The notes under the pieces: generated by a model
Told to the model about the DNA's origin: nothing
The model's input: the letters and a program-made list of their open reading frames with translations, nothing else
Databases searched by the model: none
Program-made: the position numbers and the translations under genes
Shown: piece after piece, positions 41,720 to 49,433 of the stretch
Position numbering within the stretch: the first letter of the stretch is position 1
Layout of the letters: each line of letters starts with the position of its first letter
From: SIG480 sp045595365
GTDB taxonomy: Bacteria > Bacillota > Clostridia > Oscillospirales > JAAYXM01
NCBI GenBank assembly: GCA_045595365.1
Contig: JAZOAI010000026.1
Span: forward strand, 8,727-72,726
Length of the DNA: 64,000 nt
Reading direction: 5' to 3'

Positions 41720-41722
41720 CTT

Positions 41723-41814
41723 TGGCGGAGAGTCGGGGATTCGAACCCCGGATACCTTTATAGGGTATACACGATTTCCAATCGTGCGCCTTCGACCAGC
41801 TCAGCCAACTCTCC
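41723..41814 (-). tRNA. tRNA-Ser (anticodon GGA)
   Basis: The 92-nt class II tRNA is read leftward, with CCA encoded at 41725-41723. Acceptor GGAGAGT/ACTCTCC is fully paired with discriminator G. The anticodon stem CACGA/TCGTG encloses TTGGAAA, giving GGA (reads UCC/UCU). A long variable arm and the T loop TTCGAAT are present. Confidence 0.95.
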
Positions 41815-41838
41815 ATAGCTATTAAATTAACCTTGTAT

Positions 41839-41867
41839 ATTATAGCGGGTTTAAGCCCCTTAGTCAA
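41839..41867 (-). promoter_or_regulatory. Promoter of tRNA-Ser
   Basis: A -35 TTGACT (41862-41867), a 17-bp spacer and a -10 TATAAT (41839-41844) are read leftward. Confidence 0.85.
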
Positions 41868-41886
41868 GCGTTTTTTTAAATTTTAT

Positions 41887-41920
41887 CCGCAAAGGGCGAA
41901 AGTTAATCCACCCTTTGCGG
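41887..41920 (-). terminator. Terminator of the rplJL transcript
   Basis: Perfect 10-bp arms CCGCAAAGGG/CCCTTTGCGG (41887-41896 and 41911-41920) are followed leftward by an A+T-rich tract after the rplL stop. Confidence 0.82.
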
Positions 41921-41944
41921 AAACAAATTCTAAGTAAAACTTAA

Positions 41945-42325
41945 TTACTTAAGCTCAACCTTTGCGCCAGCTTCTTCGAGCTTTGCCTTAATCTCGTTAG
42001 CTTCGCTCTCGCTTGCGCCTTCCTTGATAGCCTTCGGAGCGCCCTCTACGAGATCCTTAGCTTCCTTAAGGCCGAGACCTGTGATCTCGCGAACAACCTT
42101 GATAACGTTGAGCTTTGCGCCGCCAACTTCAGCGAGAACAACATCAAAGGAATCCTTTGCTGCAGCTGCGCCAGCTTCTGCGCCGCCTGCAGCCGGAGCT
42201 GCAACTGCAACAGCAGCTGTTGCGGAAACACCGCACTCTTCTTCAAGAGCCTTTACGAGCTCATTGAGCTCAAGAACTGTTAAGCCTTTTACTTCTTCAA
42301 TGAAATTTGTGATCTTTTCAGACAT
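41945..42325 (-). CDS. rplL: 50S ribosomal protein L7/L12
   Basis: The 126-residue stalk protein has the N-terminal dimerization domain, an Ala/Gly-rich hinge (AAVAVAAPAAGGAEAGAAAA) and the C-terminal factor-binding domain (VKEAKDLVEGAPKAIKEG-like, here GLKEAKDLVEGAPKAIKEGA). It recruits elongation factors to the ribosome. It is the last gene of the rplJL transcript, governed by the L10 leader. Confidence 0.98.
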   Translation of the reverse strand: MSEKITNFIEEVKGLTVLELNELVKALEEECGVSATAAVAVAAPAAGGAEAGAAAAKDSFDVVLAEVGGAKLNVIKVVREITGLGLKEAKDLVEGAPKAIKEGASESEANEIKAKLEEAGAKVELK

Positions 42326-42359
42326 TTTAGTTACCTCCTAAATTTTAATTAATATCAAA

Positions 42360-42965
42360 TTATTCCGCTGCAGGAGCTTCTGCTTCTGCAGGTGCGGCTT
42401 CCTCTGCGGGAGCCTCAGCAGCTGCTTCGGGAGCTGCTTCTTCTGCCGGAGCTGCTTCAGGAGCAGCCTCGCCAGCCTTGTCAGCGATTGCTTTAAGCAC
42501 AAGAGCGAGACCGAAAATCGGACCCTGCAAGCTTCCAACAAGTCTTCCGAGAAGGACTTCCTTGCCCGGGAGATTTGCGAGAGCCATAATCTCTTCTACG
42601 CTAACAACCTTACCATCAATAAAGCCTGCCTTGATGTTGAAGATGTTTTCATCCTTCTTAGCATACTCAGCAACGACCTTAGCGGGTGCGATTACGTCAT
42701 CTGCGCTGATAGCGAGAGCTGTTGTCCCCTCGAGGACACCGTCAAGACCTTCAATGCCTGCCTCTTTCGCAGCAAAGCGAATGAGTGTGTTCTTGATGAC
42801 GCTGTAATCGACGTTGTTCTTGCGCATATCTGCACGAAGCTTTGTATCGTCTGCAACGTTGATGCCCTTGTAATCAACAAGAACGCCACTGCTTGCGTTC
42901 TTCATCTTCTCGGCAAGCTCTGCAACCAACTGCTTTTTTTGTTCCAAAACCTTTGCACTTGGCAT
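42360..42965 (-). CDS. rplJ: 50S ribosomal protein L10
   Basis: The 201-residue stalk-base protein binds 23S rRNA and L7/L12 dimers. The N-terminal L10 domain (LVDYKGINVADDTKLRADMR) is canonical. The C-terminus carries about 30 extra residues made almost only of Ala, Glu and Pro, longer than in Bacillus (166 residues). The ATG at 42965 follows GGAGGTG. L10 is the expected ligand of the leader RNA upstream. Confidence 0.97.
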   Translation of the reverse strand: MPSAKVLEQKKQLVAELAEKMKNASSGVLVDYKGINVADDTKLRADMRKNNVDYSVIKNTLIRFAAKEAGIEGLDGVLEGTTALAISADDVIAPAKVVAEYAKKDENIFNIKAGFIDGKVVSVEEIMALANLPGKEVLLGRLVGSLQGPIFGLALVLKAIADKAGEAAPEAAPAEEAAPEAAAEAPAEEAAPAEAEAPAAE

Positions 42966-42974
42966 GTATTTCAC

Positions 42975-43110
42975 CTCCGTCTGAAATTAATGGAAAAACC
43001 CATGCGCTTTAAGACGCATGGGTAAACAAATTACAAACACAATCGTGATTATATAATCTGCTTCCTCGGCAGGATTTACACGAAACGCAACCTGCTGTCT
43101 TAAGACGCAA
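42975..43110 (-). promoter_or_regulatory. Ribosomal protein L10 leader with attenuator
   Basis: Read leftward, the leader contains the L10-leader core GACAGCAGGT, then ATCCTGCCGAGG, which mimics the L10-binding rRNA site. Further down, the hairpin ACCCATGCG/CGCATGGGT (42997-43022) followed by T5 can act as a terminator before rplJ. The arrangement fits autoregulation by the L10-(L12)4 complex. Confidence 0.85.
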
Positions 43111-43115
43111 TAAGA

Positions 43116-43144
43116 ATTATACCAGAATTTTTTCTGAATGTCAA
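43116..43144 (-). promoter_or_regulatory. Promoter of rplJL
   Basis: A perfect -35 TTGACA (43139-43144), a 17-bp spacer and a perfect -10 TATAAT (43116-43121), read leftward, lie just after the rplA stop codon. Confidence 0.9.
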
Positions 43145-43150
43145 GAAAAA

Positions 43151-43846
43151 TTAACCGAGCAATTTTGCAACGTTAACTCTGATTCCCGGACCCATTGTCG
43201 AAGTAACGACGCAGGAACGGATGTAGGTACCCTTTGCAGCTGCCGGGCGAGCCTTGATAACTGCACCGATGATAGTGTTGAAGTTATCACAAAGCTTCTC
43301 TGCACCGAAAGAAACCTTACCAATCGGGCAGTGAATGATGTTTGTCTTATCAAGACGATACTCAATCTTACCTGCCTTAAGGTCCGTAATTGCCTTTGCA
43401 ACGTCCATAGTAACTGTGCCTGCCTTCGGGTTCGGCATAAGGCCCTTCGGGCCCAAGACCTTACCGAGACGGCCGACAAGACCCATCATATCGGGAGTTG
43501 CAACGACTACGTCGAAATCGAAGAAGTTCTCGCCCTGAATTCTTGCAACGAGATCCTCTGCTCCGACAACCTCTGCACCTGCTGCTTCAGCTTCCTTAGC
43601 CTTATCGCCCTTTGCGAATACGCAAACGCGGACTGTCTTACCGGTACCATGCGGAAGAACTACCGCACCGCGAACCTGCTGGTCAGCATGGCGAGAGTCA
43701 ACGCCGAGCTTAACGTGAAGCTCAACTGTCTCATCAAATTTTGCTTTGCCAAACTTGCCGAGTATGTCGAATGCTTCCTCAGGCTCATACTGGGTTGCAC
43801 GATCAACAAGCTTAGCGCTTTCAATATACTTTTTTCCTCTACGCAT
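43151..43846 (-). CDS. rplA: 50S ribosomal protein L1
   Basis: The 231-residue protein binds 23S rRNA at the L1 stalk. It starts MRRGKKYIESAKLVDR and contains VVLPHGTGKTVRVCVFAKGD and the central domain, full-length for the family. The ATG at 43846 follows GGAGG. It is the last gene of the rpmG-secE-nusG-rplK-rplA transcript before the separate rplJL promoter. Confidence 0.98.
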   Translation of the reverse strand: MRRGKKYIESAKLVDRATQYEPEEAFDILGKFGKAKFDETVELHVKLGVDSRHADQQVRGAVVLPHGTGKTVRVCVFAKGDKAKEAEAAGAEVVGAEDLVARIQGENFFDFDVVVATPDMMGLVGRLGKVLGPKGLMPNPKAGTVTMDVAKAITDLKAGKIEYRLDKTNIIHCPIGKVSFGAEKLCDNFNTIIGAVIKARPAAAKGTYIRSCVVTSTMGPGIRVNVAKLLG

Positions 43847-43927
43847 TGTATTAACCTCCTTGTGGTAGTTTTCGGGCTCTTCTTTCAAAGCCCTCCCACG
43901 TAAGTAACGTATCTTCAGATTAAGGAA

Positions 43928-44353
43928 TTATTCCTCAACTGTGATTCCCATGCTTCTGCATGTTCCTGCAATCATGCTCATTGCAGTTTCGACTGTAGCA
44001 GCGTTAAGGTCAGGAGCCTTAAGCTCTGCAATCTTCTTAAGATCTTCCTTGCTGATTTTAGCGACCTTCGTCTTGTTCGGAACGCCTGAACCGCTTTCAA
44101 TCTTGCAAGCCTTTTTAATAAGCACTGATGCCGGCGGTGTCTTTGTGATGAACGTGAATGAGCGGTCTGCATAAACCGTAATAACTACCGGAATGATAAG
44201 ACCGATGTCGTTCTTTGTACGCTCGTTGAACTCCTTGGTAAACTGAACGATATTAACACCGTGCTGACCGAGAGCCGGACCAACAGGGGGCGCCGGAGTT
44301 GCCTTACCTGCCGGAATCTGAAGCTTAATGAATCCTACTACTTTCTGTGCCAT
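43928..44353 (-). CDS. rplK: 50S ribosomal protein L11
   Basis: The 141-residue protein of the GTPase-associated centre has the N-terminal QIPAGKATPAPPVGPALGQH and the C-terminal rRNA-binding domain with the KTPPASVLIKKA segment. The ATG at 44353 follows AAGGAGG. The 167-bp gap to nusG contains a small CCGGG/CCCGG hairpin but no obvious gene. Confidence 0.98.
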   Translation of the reverse strand: MAQKVVGFIKLQIPAGKATPAPPVGPALGQHGVNIVQFTKEFNERTKNDIGLIIPVVITVYADRSFTFITKTPPASVLIKKACKIESGSGVPNKTKVAKISKEDLKKIAELKAPDLNAATVETAMSMIAGTCRSMGITVEE

Positions 44354-44520
44354 GATATCGCACCTCCTTAATAAAATGTGGTAAATGGCGGCATCAACTT
44401 CGCAAGCGGAATTAAGAAGCCTCTTCCACTTTATACGCGAGGACACCTCCCACGCCGGGCAATTCCAACCCGGACTATGCTAAAGCGCAAAACGCGCCTG
44501 CATACAACATAAAACTGAGC

Positions 44521-45048
44521 CTATTCCTCAGAAGCAGGCTCAACCTGGTCGGGCTCAAGCTCAACCGGGGTTTCTCTGCCGAACATTGAGACGATAACGC
44601 GAATCTTGTTTTTGTCAAGCTCGATTTCGTCGACAACGCCGATAAAGTCTTCAAGTGCGCCGTCAATAATCCTGACGTTGTCGCCGACCTTGTAATCAAT
44701 AACAAGCTCGTGCTTTTCAACGCCGAGGTTTTCAACCTCCTCATCACTGAGCGGAACCGGCTTGCTCGCGGGGCCGACAAAGCCCGTAACACCGCGAGTG
44801 TTTCTGACGACATGCCAGCTTTCGTCTGTCATGACCATCTTCACGAGGACATACCCCGGGAAGATTTTGCGTTCAACTTCCTTTCGCTTGCCGTCTTTAA
44901 CTTCAACAACAGTTTCGACAGGAACGTTTACGGCGCAGATAAGGTCATGCAATTTTCTGTTTTCTACTGCTTTTTCAATTGTTGCGGCTACCTTATTTTC
45001 ATAGCCTGAGTACGTATGAATAACATACCACTTAGCATTTCCTGCCAT
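44521..45048 (-). CDS. nusG: Transcription termination/antitermination protein NusG
   Basis: The 175-residue protein has the NGN domain (KWYVIHTYSGYENKVAATIE; KRKEVERKIFPGYVLVKMVM) and a C-terminal KOW domain (VGDNVRIIDGALEDFIGVVD). It binds RNA polymerase to tune pausing, termination and coupling to the ribosome. It lies 22 bp after secE in the conserved order. Confidence 0.97.
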   Translation of the reverse strand: MAGNAKWYVIHTYSGYENKVAATIEKAVENRKLHDLICAVNVPVETVVEVKDGKRKEVERKIFPGYVLVKMVMTDESWHVVRNTRGVTGFVGPASKPVPLSDEEVENLGVEKHELVIDYKVGDNVRIIDGALEDFIGVVDEIELDKNKIRVIVSMFGRETPVELEPDQVEPASEE

Positions 45049-45070
45049 TTTCTGACTCCTCCCCTACTGA

Positions 45071-45271
45071 TTAAAGGTTAAGGAGAAATCCGATTCCCGA
45101 ATTGAAGAGAAGATCCATAACCCAGGTGATGACTGCAAAAATTGCACAAACAATCAAAACTATGCAGGTGTTCTTATATACCTGATTTGCCGACGGCCAT
45201 GCGACCTTCTTAAGCTCACTTTTCATTTCACGGAACCATGCAGCAACGCTGCGTTTTTTCTTCTCCGACAT
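45071..45271 (-). CDS. secE: Preprotein translocase subunit SecE
   Basis: The 66-residue protein has the short amphipathic helix (WFREMKSELKKVAWPSANQV) and the single membrane helix (CIVLIVCAIFAVITWVMDLL) of bacterial SecE. It clamps the SecY channel. The order rpmG-secE-nusG is conserved. Confidence 0.96.
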   Translation of the reverse strand: MSEKKKRSVAAWFREMKSELKKVAWPSANQVYKNTCIVLIVCAIFAVITWVMDLLFNSGIGFLLNL

Positions 45272-45317
45272 TCAAAGCACACCCTTTCATTTGTAATTGA
45301 CAAAAGAAAAACTTTTA

Positions 45318-45467
45318 TTACTTGGATTCTCTGTGAAGAGTATGCTTGCGGCAGAACGGGCAATGCTTGCGCAATTCGAGTCTGTCCGGAGTGTTTTTCT
45401 TTTCCTTCATTGTGTCGTAGTTTCTGCGCTTGCATTCTGTGCAAACGAGTGTGATTTTTGTTCTCAT
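45318..45467 (-). CDS. rpmG: 50S ribosomal protein L33 (zinc-binding, four-cysteine form)
   Basis: The 49-residue protein has both CxxC pairs (CTEC and CPFC), so it is the zinc-containing paralogue rather than the zinc-independent form made under zinc starvation. The ATG at 45467 lies 10 bp after GGAGG. It heads the secE-nusG-rplKA transcript. Confidence 0.96.
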   Translation of the reverse strand: MRTKITLVCTECKRRNYDTMKEKKNTPDRLELRKHCPFCRKHTLHRESK

Positions 45468-45605
45468 AATGTAACGGCCTCCAAAGAATAATTTGCCTCC
45501 CTGACAGCCTTTCGGCTTCGCGGAAACTTTGTTTTTACCACGTAGGCTTGATTTCTCACGCCCAAAAAATGAGCACAAAAAATAAACCTTTCACAGGTAA
45601 TATAG

Positions 45606-45635
45606 ATTGTATCACACTTTTGGTACCTAGGTCAA
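45606..45635 (-). promoter_or_regulatory. Promoter of the rpmG-secE-nusG-rplKA transcript
   Basis: A -35 TTGACC (45630-45635), an 18-bp spacer and a -10 TACAAT (45606-45611), read leftward, leave a leader of about 130 nt. Confidence 0.65.
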
Positions 45636-45660
45636 GCCTTTTTTTGATATTTTTTTAATT

Positions 45661-47559
45661 TTATTCCAACTCGAACATTCCGGTATAAAGCTGGAAATAC
45701 TTTCCGCCCATAGCGATAAGGTCGTCGTGTGTCCCTCTCTCGATTATTTTGCCGTTTTCGATTACCATAATCGCATTTGAGTTTCTTACCGTCGAAAGTC
45801 TGTGCGCTATTACGAAAACGGTTCTGCCCTCCATAAGGGTGTCCATTCCCTTTTCTATAAGGGCTTCTGTTCTCGTATCAATAGAGCTTGTAGCCTCATC
45901 AAGAATAAGAACCGGCGGATCTGCAACCGCCGCGCGGGCAATCGCAAGAAGCTGACGCTGCCCCTGGCTTAAGTTTACTCCGTCGGAGGTGAGAACCGTG
46001 TCATACCCTTGCGGGAGGTGGGTTATAAACGAATGGGCATTTGCCAGGCGCGCCGCCTGAACAATCTCCTCGTCTGTTGCGTCAAGCTTTCCGTAACGGA
46101 TATTGTCTGCAACGGTCCCTGTAAACAAATGAGTATCCTGAAGCACCATACCGAGTGAGCGGCGAAGATCGCTTTTTTTAATTCTGTTTATATTGATTCC
46201 GTCATAGGTTATCATTCCGTCAGGAACATCGTAAAAGCGGTTTATGAGGTTTGTTATGGTTGTCTTCCCTGCTCCGGTAGAGCCAACAAAGGCGATCTTC
46301 TGCCCCGGCTTTGCATAGAGAGAGATTCCGTCAAGGACTGTTTTTTCGGGGATATATCCAAATACAAGGTCATTAAACCTCACATCGCCGCGAAGCTCAA
46401 CGTATTCACACGTTCCGTTTTCCGCCGGAAGCTTCCACGCCCAGAGTCCTGTTCTTTTTTCGCTTTCTTCAAGGGAGCCATTCTCTGTTTTTGTCACACA
46501 TACGAGGCTGACATCACCCTCGTCATTTTCGGGTATTTCATCAAGAAGCTCAAATATGCGCTCTGCCCCAGCCAGAGCATTTATGATGGAATTAAACTGC
46601 TGGGAAATCTGGGTTATAGGCTGAAAGAACGAGCGCGTATACTGCAGAAACGACGCGACGGATCCTATATCCATTATGCCGAGTATAGCAAGAGATGCCC
46701 CTGCGGCAGCTGTCATTGCATAGTTTATATACGAAAAGTTGTTTGTTATAGGCCCGAGGATACTCGCACAGGTATTTGCATTTGAAGCAGCGTGAAAAAG
46801 CTCTTCGCTGATTTCAGAAAAACGTTCTTTTGCTTTTTCTTCGTGGCAAAAAACCTTTACAACCTTCTGCCCCTCTATCATTTCTTCGATATAGCCGTTG
46901 ACAGCCCCAAGCGATTTCTGCTGACGTTTAAAATACTTTGCGCTCTGTCCTCCGATTTTTTTGACTGCAAAGAGAATAATTGCAAGCATAACGATTATGA
47001 GGAGCGTAAGAAGCGGGCTTAAAACGAGCATCATCACAAAGACCCCGATTATCGTTACGCACGATGAAAACATCTGAGGGATTCCATGGCTCAGCATTTC
47101 GCGGAGAGTATCGGTGTCATTTGTGAAGCGGCTCATAATTTCGCCGTGGGAATGGGTGTCATAATACCTTATAGGAAGGCTCTGAAGCCTTGTGAACATA
47201 TCGACACGGATTTTACGCATTGTATTCGTGGATATATCAAGCATAAGACGGTTATACATATACGCAGCGGCTGCGCCGAGAACATATACCGCAGCCATAG
47301 CAAGAAGCCCCGATGCGAGAGATGACGGTTTGAAATTCCCCGTTCTCAAGCCTTCATCAATAGTGTTGAATATGGGTTTTAAGAAGTAAGTCCCCGCAAC
47401 TCCGGCAGAAGAGCTTATGAGGATTCCCAAGAAGACAAGCGTAAGCCTTTTTCTTTGCCCCTTCATATAGCTCAGAATACGGGCAACGGCTTTTCGTATG
47501 TTCTTGGGTTTTTGCAGCCCGCGCCTGGGAGGCCCACCCATAGGCTTCGCATTCGCCAT
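45661..47559 (-). CDS. ABC exporter half-transporter (catalytic-site-complete partner)
   Basis: The 632-residue protein fuses six membrane helices to an ATPase domain. Motifs are Walker A GSTGAGKTT, signature LSQGQRQL and Walker B VLILDEATSSID with the catalytic glutamate. An insertion of about 50 residues (around VTKTENGSLEESEKRTGLWA) separates the membrane and ATPase parts, as in one subunit of YheI/YheH- or TM287/288-like heterodimers. The ATG at 47559 follows GAGAGGAG. It starts 1 bp after the partner gene stops, so the two are coupled. The substrate may be drugs or peptides. Confidence 0.92.
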   Translation of the reverse strand: MANAKPMGGPPRRGLQKPKNIRKAVARILSYMKGQRKRLTLVFLGILISSSAGVAGTYFLKPIFNTIDEGLRTGNFKPSSLASGLLAMAAVYVLGAAAAYMYNRLMLDISTNTMRKIRVDMFTRLQSLPIRYYDTHSHGEIMSRFTNDTDTLREMLSHGIPQMFSSCVTIIGVFVMMLVLSPLLTLLIIVMLAIILFAVKKIGGQSAKYFKRQQKSLGAVNGYIEEMIEGQKVVKVFCHEEKAKERFSEISEELFHAASNANTCASILGPITNNFSYINYAMTAAAGASLAILGIMDIGSVASFLQYTRSFFQPITQISQQFNSIINALAGAERIFELLDEIPENDEGDVSLVCVTKTENGSLEESEKRTGLWAWKLPAENGTCEYVELRGDVRFNDLVFGYIPEKTVLDGISLYAKPGQKIAFVGSTGAGKTTITNLINRFYDVPDGMITYDGININRIKKSDLRRSLGMVLQDTHLFTGTVADNIRYGKLDATDEEIVQAARLANAHSFITHLPQGYDTVLTSDGVNLSQGQRQLLAIARAAVADPPVLILDEATSSIDTRTEALIEKGMDTLMEGRTVFVIAHRLSTVRNSNAIMVIENGKIIERGTHDDLIAMGGKYFQLYTGMFELE

Positions 47560-47560
47560 A

Positions 47561-49288
47561 TTACTCCTCTCCCTTCTGCTGAGATTCGTAAACCTCTTTG
47601 TAAATTTCGTTTGTCTCAAGAAGCTGTTGGTGAGTTCCGATTGCATTTATCTTTCCGTCATCAAGAACAATTATTCTGTCAGCATCACTTATTGATGTTA
47701 TGCGCTGTGCAATTATTATTTTTGTTACATCGGAAAGCTCGGTTCTGAACATACTGCGGATTTTCTTATCCGTTGCGGTATCGACGGCACTTGTACTGTC
47801 ATCGAGGATTATGATTTTAGGCTTCTTTAAAAGTGCGCGCGCTATACAAAGACGTTGCTTCTGACCTCCTGAGAGATTAACTCCGCCCTGGCCGAGGAGA
47901 GTTTCATATCCCTCCGGGAAAGAAGATATAAAATCGTGTGCCGCCGCGCACCGGCAGGCCGCCTCAAGCTCCTCCTGTGTTGCCGACTCGTTTCCCCAGC
48001 GCAGGTTTTCTGCAATAGTGCCGGAGAAGAGGACATTGTTCTGCAGGACCATAGCAACAGAATCACGCAGGGCTTCGATATTATACTCGCGAACATCTGT
48101 CCCCGCGACAGAAACTGAACCTTCCGTTACATCATAAAGCCTCGGTATAAGCTGAACAAGAGAGGTTTTCCCCGAGCCGGTTCCACCTAAGATGCCGATT
48201 GTTTCTCCCGACGATATTTTAAAGTTGAGCCCTGACAGAGCGCTGTTTTTTAAATCTCCCGAATAGGAAAAGCTTACATTCTCGAAAGAAATTTCGCCGT
48301 TTTCAACAGTTGTTTTGCCGCCGGAAACATCTTTTATGTCCGGCTCTTCGTCAAGAACCTCGCAGACACGGACAATGGATGCCCTTGACATAACAATGCT
48401 CACAAAGCACATTGAAAGCCCCATAAGCGACATCAGAATCTGGGAAATATAGCTTATAAAGCTGAGAAGCTCACCCGAGAGCATTCTCCCTCCTGCGATG
48501 AGGTTTCCGCCAAACCACAGCATTGTTATTATGCATGCATACATAACAAGCTGCATTATAGGCATATTGAGAATCAGGATGCGTTCAGCCCTTCTCTGAG
48601 CATCACGAAGTTTTTCTGCTGAAGCTGCAAACTTCTCGTTTTCATACTCCCCTCGATCGAAGGCTTTGACAACGCGGATTGCAACAAGGCTCTCCTGAAC
48701 GGCAGAGTTCATATTATCGTATTTTAAAAACATTTCCTTAAAGCGCGGGAATGCTTTTAATGAAATTGAAATCAGCGCACCTGCAAGAATCGGAATTGCA
48801 ACAAGGAAGATACACGAGAGACGCGCATTTATGGAAAAGGCAAGCACTGTTGCACTGACAAGCATTATCGGAGAGCGCACCATCATACGGATGACCATCA
48901 TAAACGCGTTCTGAAGGAAGGTGACGTCTGTGGTCAACCTTGTCACAAGAGATGAGGTTGAAAACTTGTCAACATTCTTAAAAGAGAAATCCTGAATCTT
49001 CTCAAACATTTTTATTCGCACATTCTTTGCAAATCCGGTTCCCGCAACTGAGGCGAACCGACCCGAAAGTACGCCAAACACAAGGGAGAGTATGGACATA
49101 ACTACCATAAACGCCCCTGTTTTTAAGATATACGGGATTCCGCCGCCACCGTTTATTCCGATGTCGATAATTTTAGACATCAGAAGCGGAATGAAAATTT
49201 CTATGATAACCTCAAATGTTATGAATACGGGAGAGAGAATTGCCGTTTTTTTATATTCTCTTACACACTTCAAAAGCTTTCTGAGCAT
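47561..49288 (-). CDS. ABC exporter half-transporter (degenerate-site partner)
   Basis: The 575-residue protein has six membrane helices and an ATPase domain. Motifs are Walker A GGTGSGKTS, signature LSGGQKQR, and Walker B ending IIILDDSTSAVD, where aspartate replaces the catalytic glutamate. The substitution makes one of the two ATP sites of the heterodimer hydrolytically weak, as is common in this exporter class. The promoter lies upstream, so this gene is transcribed first. The start follows AGGAGG. Confidence 0.92.
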   Translation of the reverse strand: MLRKLLKCVREYKKTAILSPVFITFEVIIEIFIPLLMSKIIDIGINGGGGIPYILKTGAFMVVMSILSLVFGVLSGRFASVAGTGFAKNVRIKMFEKIQDFSFKNVDKFSTSSLVTRLTTDVTFLQNAFMMVIRMMVRSPIMLVSATVLAFSINARLSCIFLVAIPILAGALISISLKAFPRFKEMFLKYDNMNSAVQESLVAIRVVKAFDRGEYENEKFAASAEKLRDAQRRAERILILNMPIMQLVMYACIITMLWFGGNLIAGGRMLSGELLSFISYISQILMSLMGLSMCFVSIVMSRASIVRVCEVLDEEPDIKDVSGGKTTVENGEISFENVSFSYSGDLKNSALSGLNFKISSGETIGILGGTGSGKTSLVQLIPRLYDVTEGSVSVAGTDVREYNIEALRDSVAMVLQNNVLFSGTIAENLRWGNESATQEELEAACRCAAAHDFISSFPEGYETLLGQGGVNLSGGQKQRLCIARALLKKPKIIILDDSTSAVDTATDKKIRSMFRTELSDVTKIIIAQRITSISDADRIIVLDDGKINAIGTHQQLLETNEIYKEVYESQQKGEE

Positions 49289-49322
49289 ATCTGCCTCCTA
49301 TGGTAAATTATACACATCAGTT

Positions 49323-49351
49323 ATTTTATGCTCTAATTTTTGCAAAGTCAA
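49323..49351 (-). promoter_or_regulatory. Promoter of the ABC exporter genes
   Basis: A -35 TTGACT (49346-49351), a 17-bp spacer and a -10 TAAAAT (49323-49328) are read leftward. Confidence 0.7.
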
Positions 49352-49398
49352 TCTTATTACAATAATTTAACAAAAAATTCATCTGAACATACAAAAAA

Positions 49399-49418
49399 AG
49401 CCGGAGTTTTCTCCGGCT
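49399..49418 (-). terminator. Terminator of the trmB-ispH/S1 operon
   Basis: AGCCGGAG/CTCCGGCT arms (49399-49406 and 49411-49418) with a 4-nt loop are followed leftward by T7. Confidence 0.92.
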
Positions 49419-49433
49419 CTTTTGCTTGTTAAA

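Noticed and set aside
41470..41814. The SLH-protease region as an integrated island using tRNA-Ser
   Set aside because: No duplicated tRNA-Ser 3' end, integrase or second attachment site is found in the window.
42024..42341. Antisense frames over rplL, rplJ and rplA
   Set aside because: They are shadows of G+C-rich ribosomal protein codons; the sense genes are certain.
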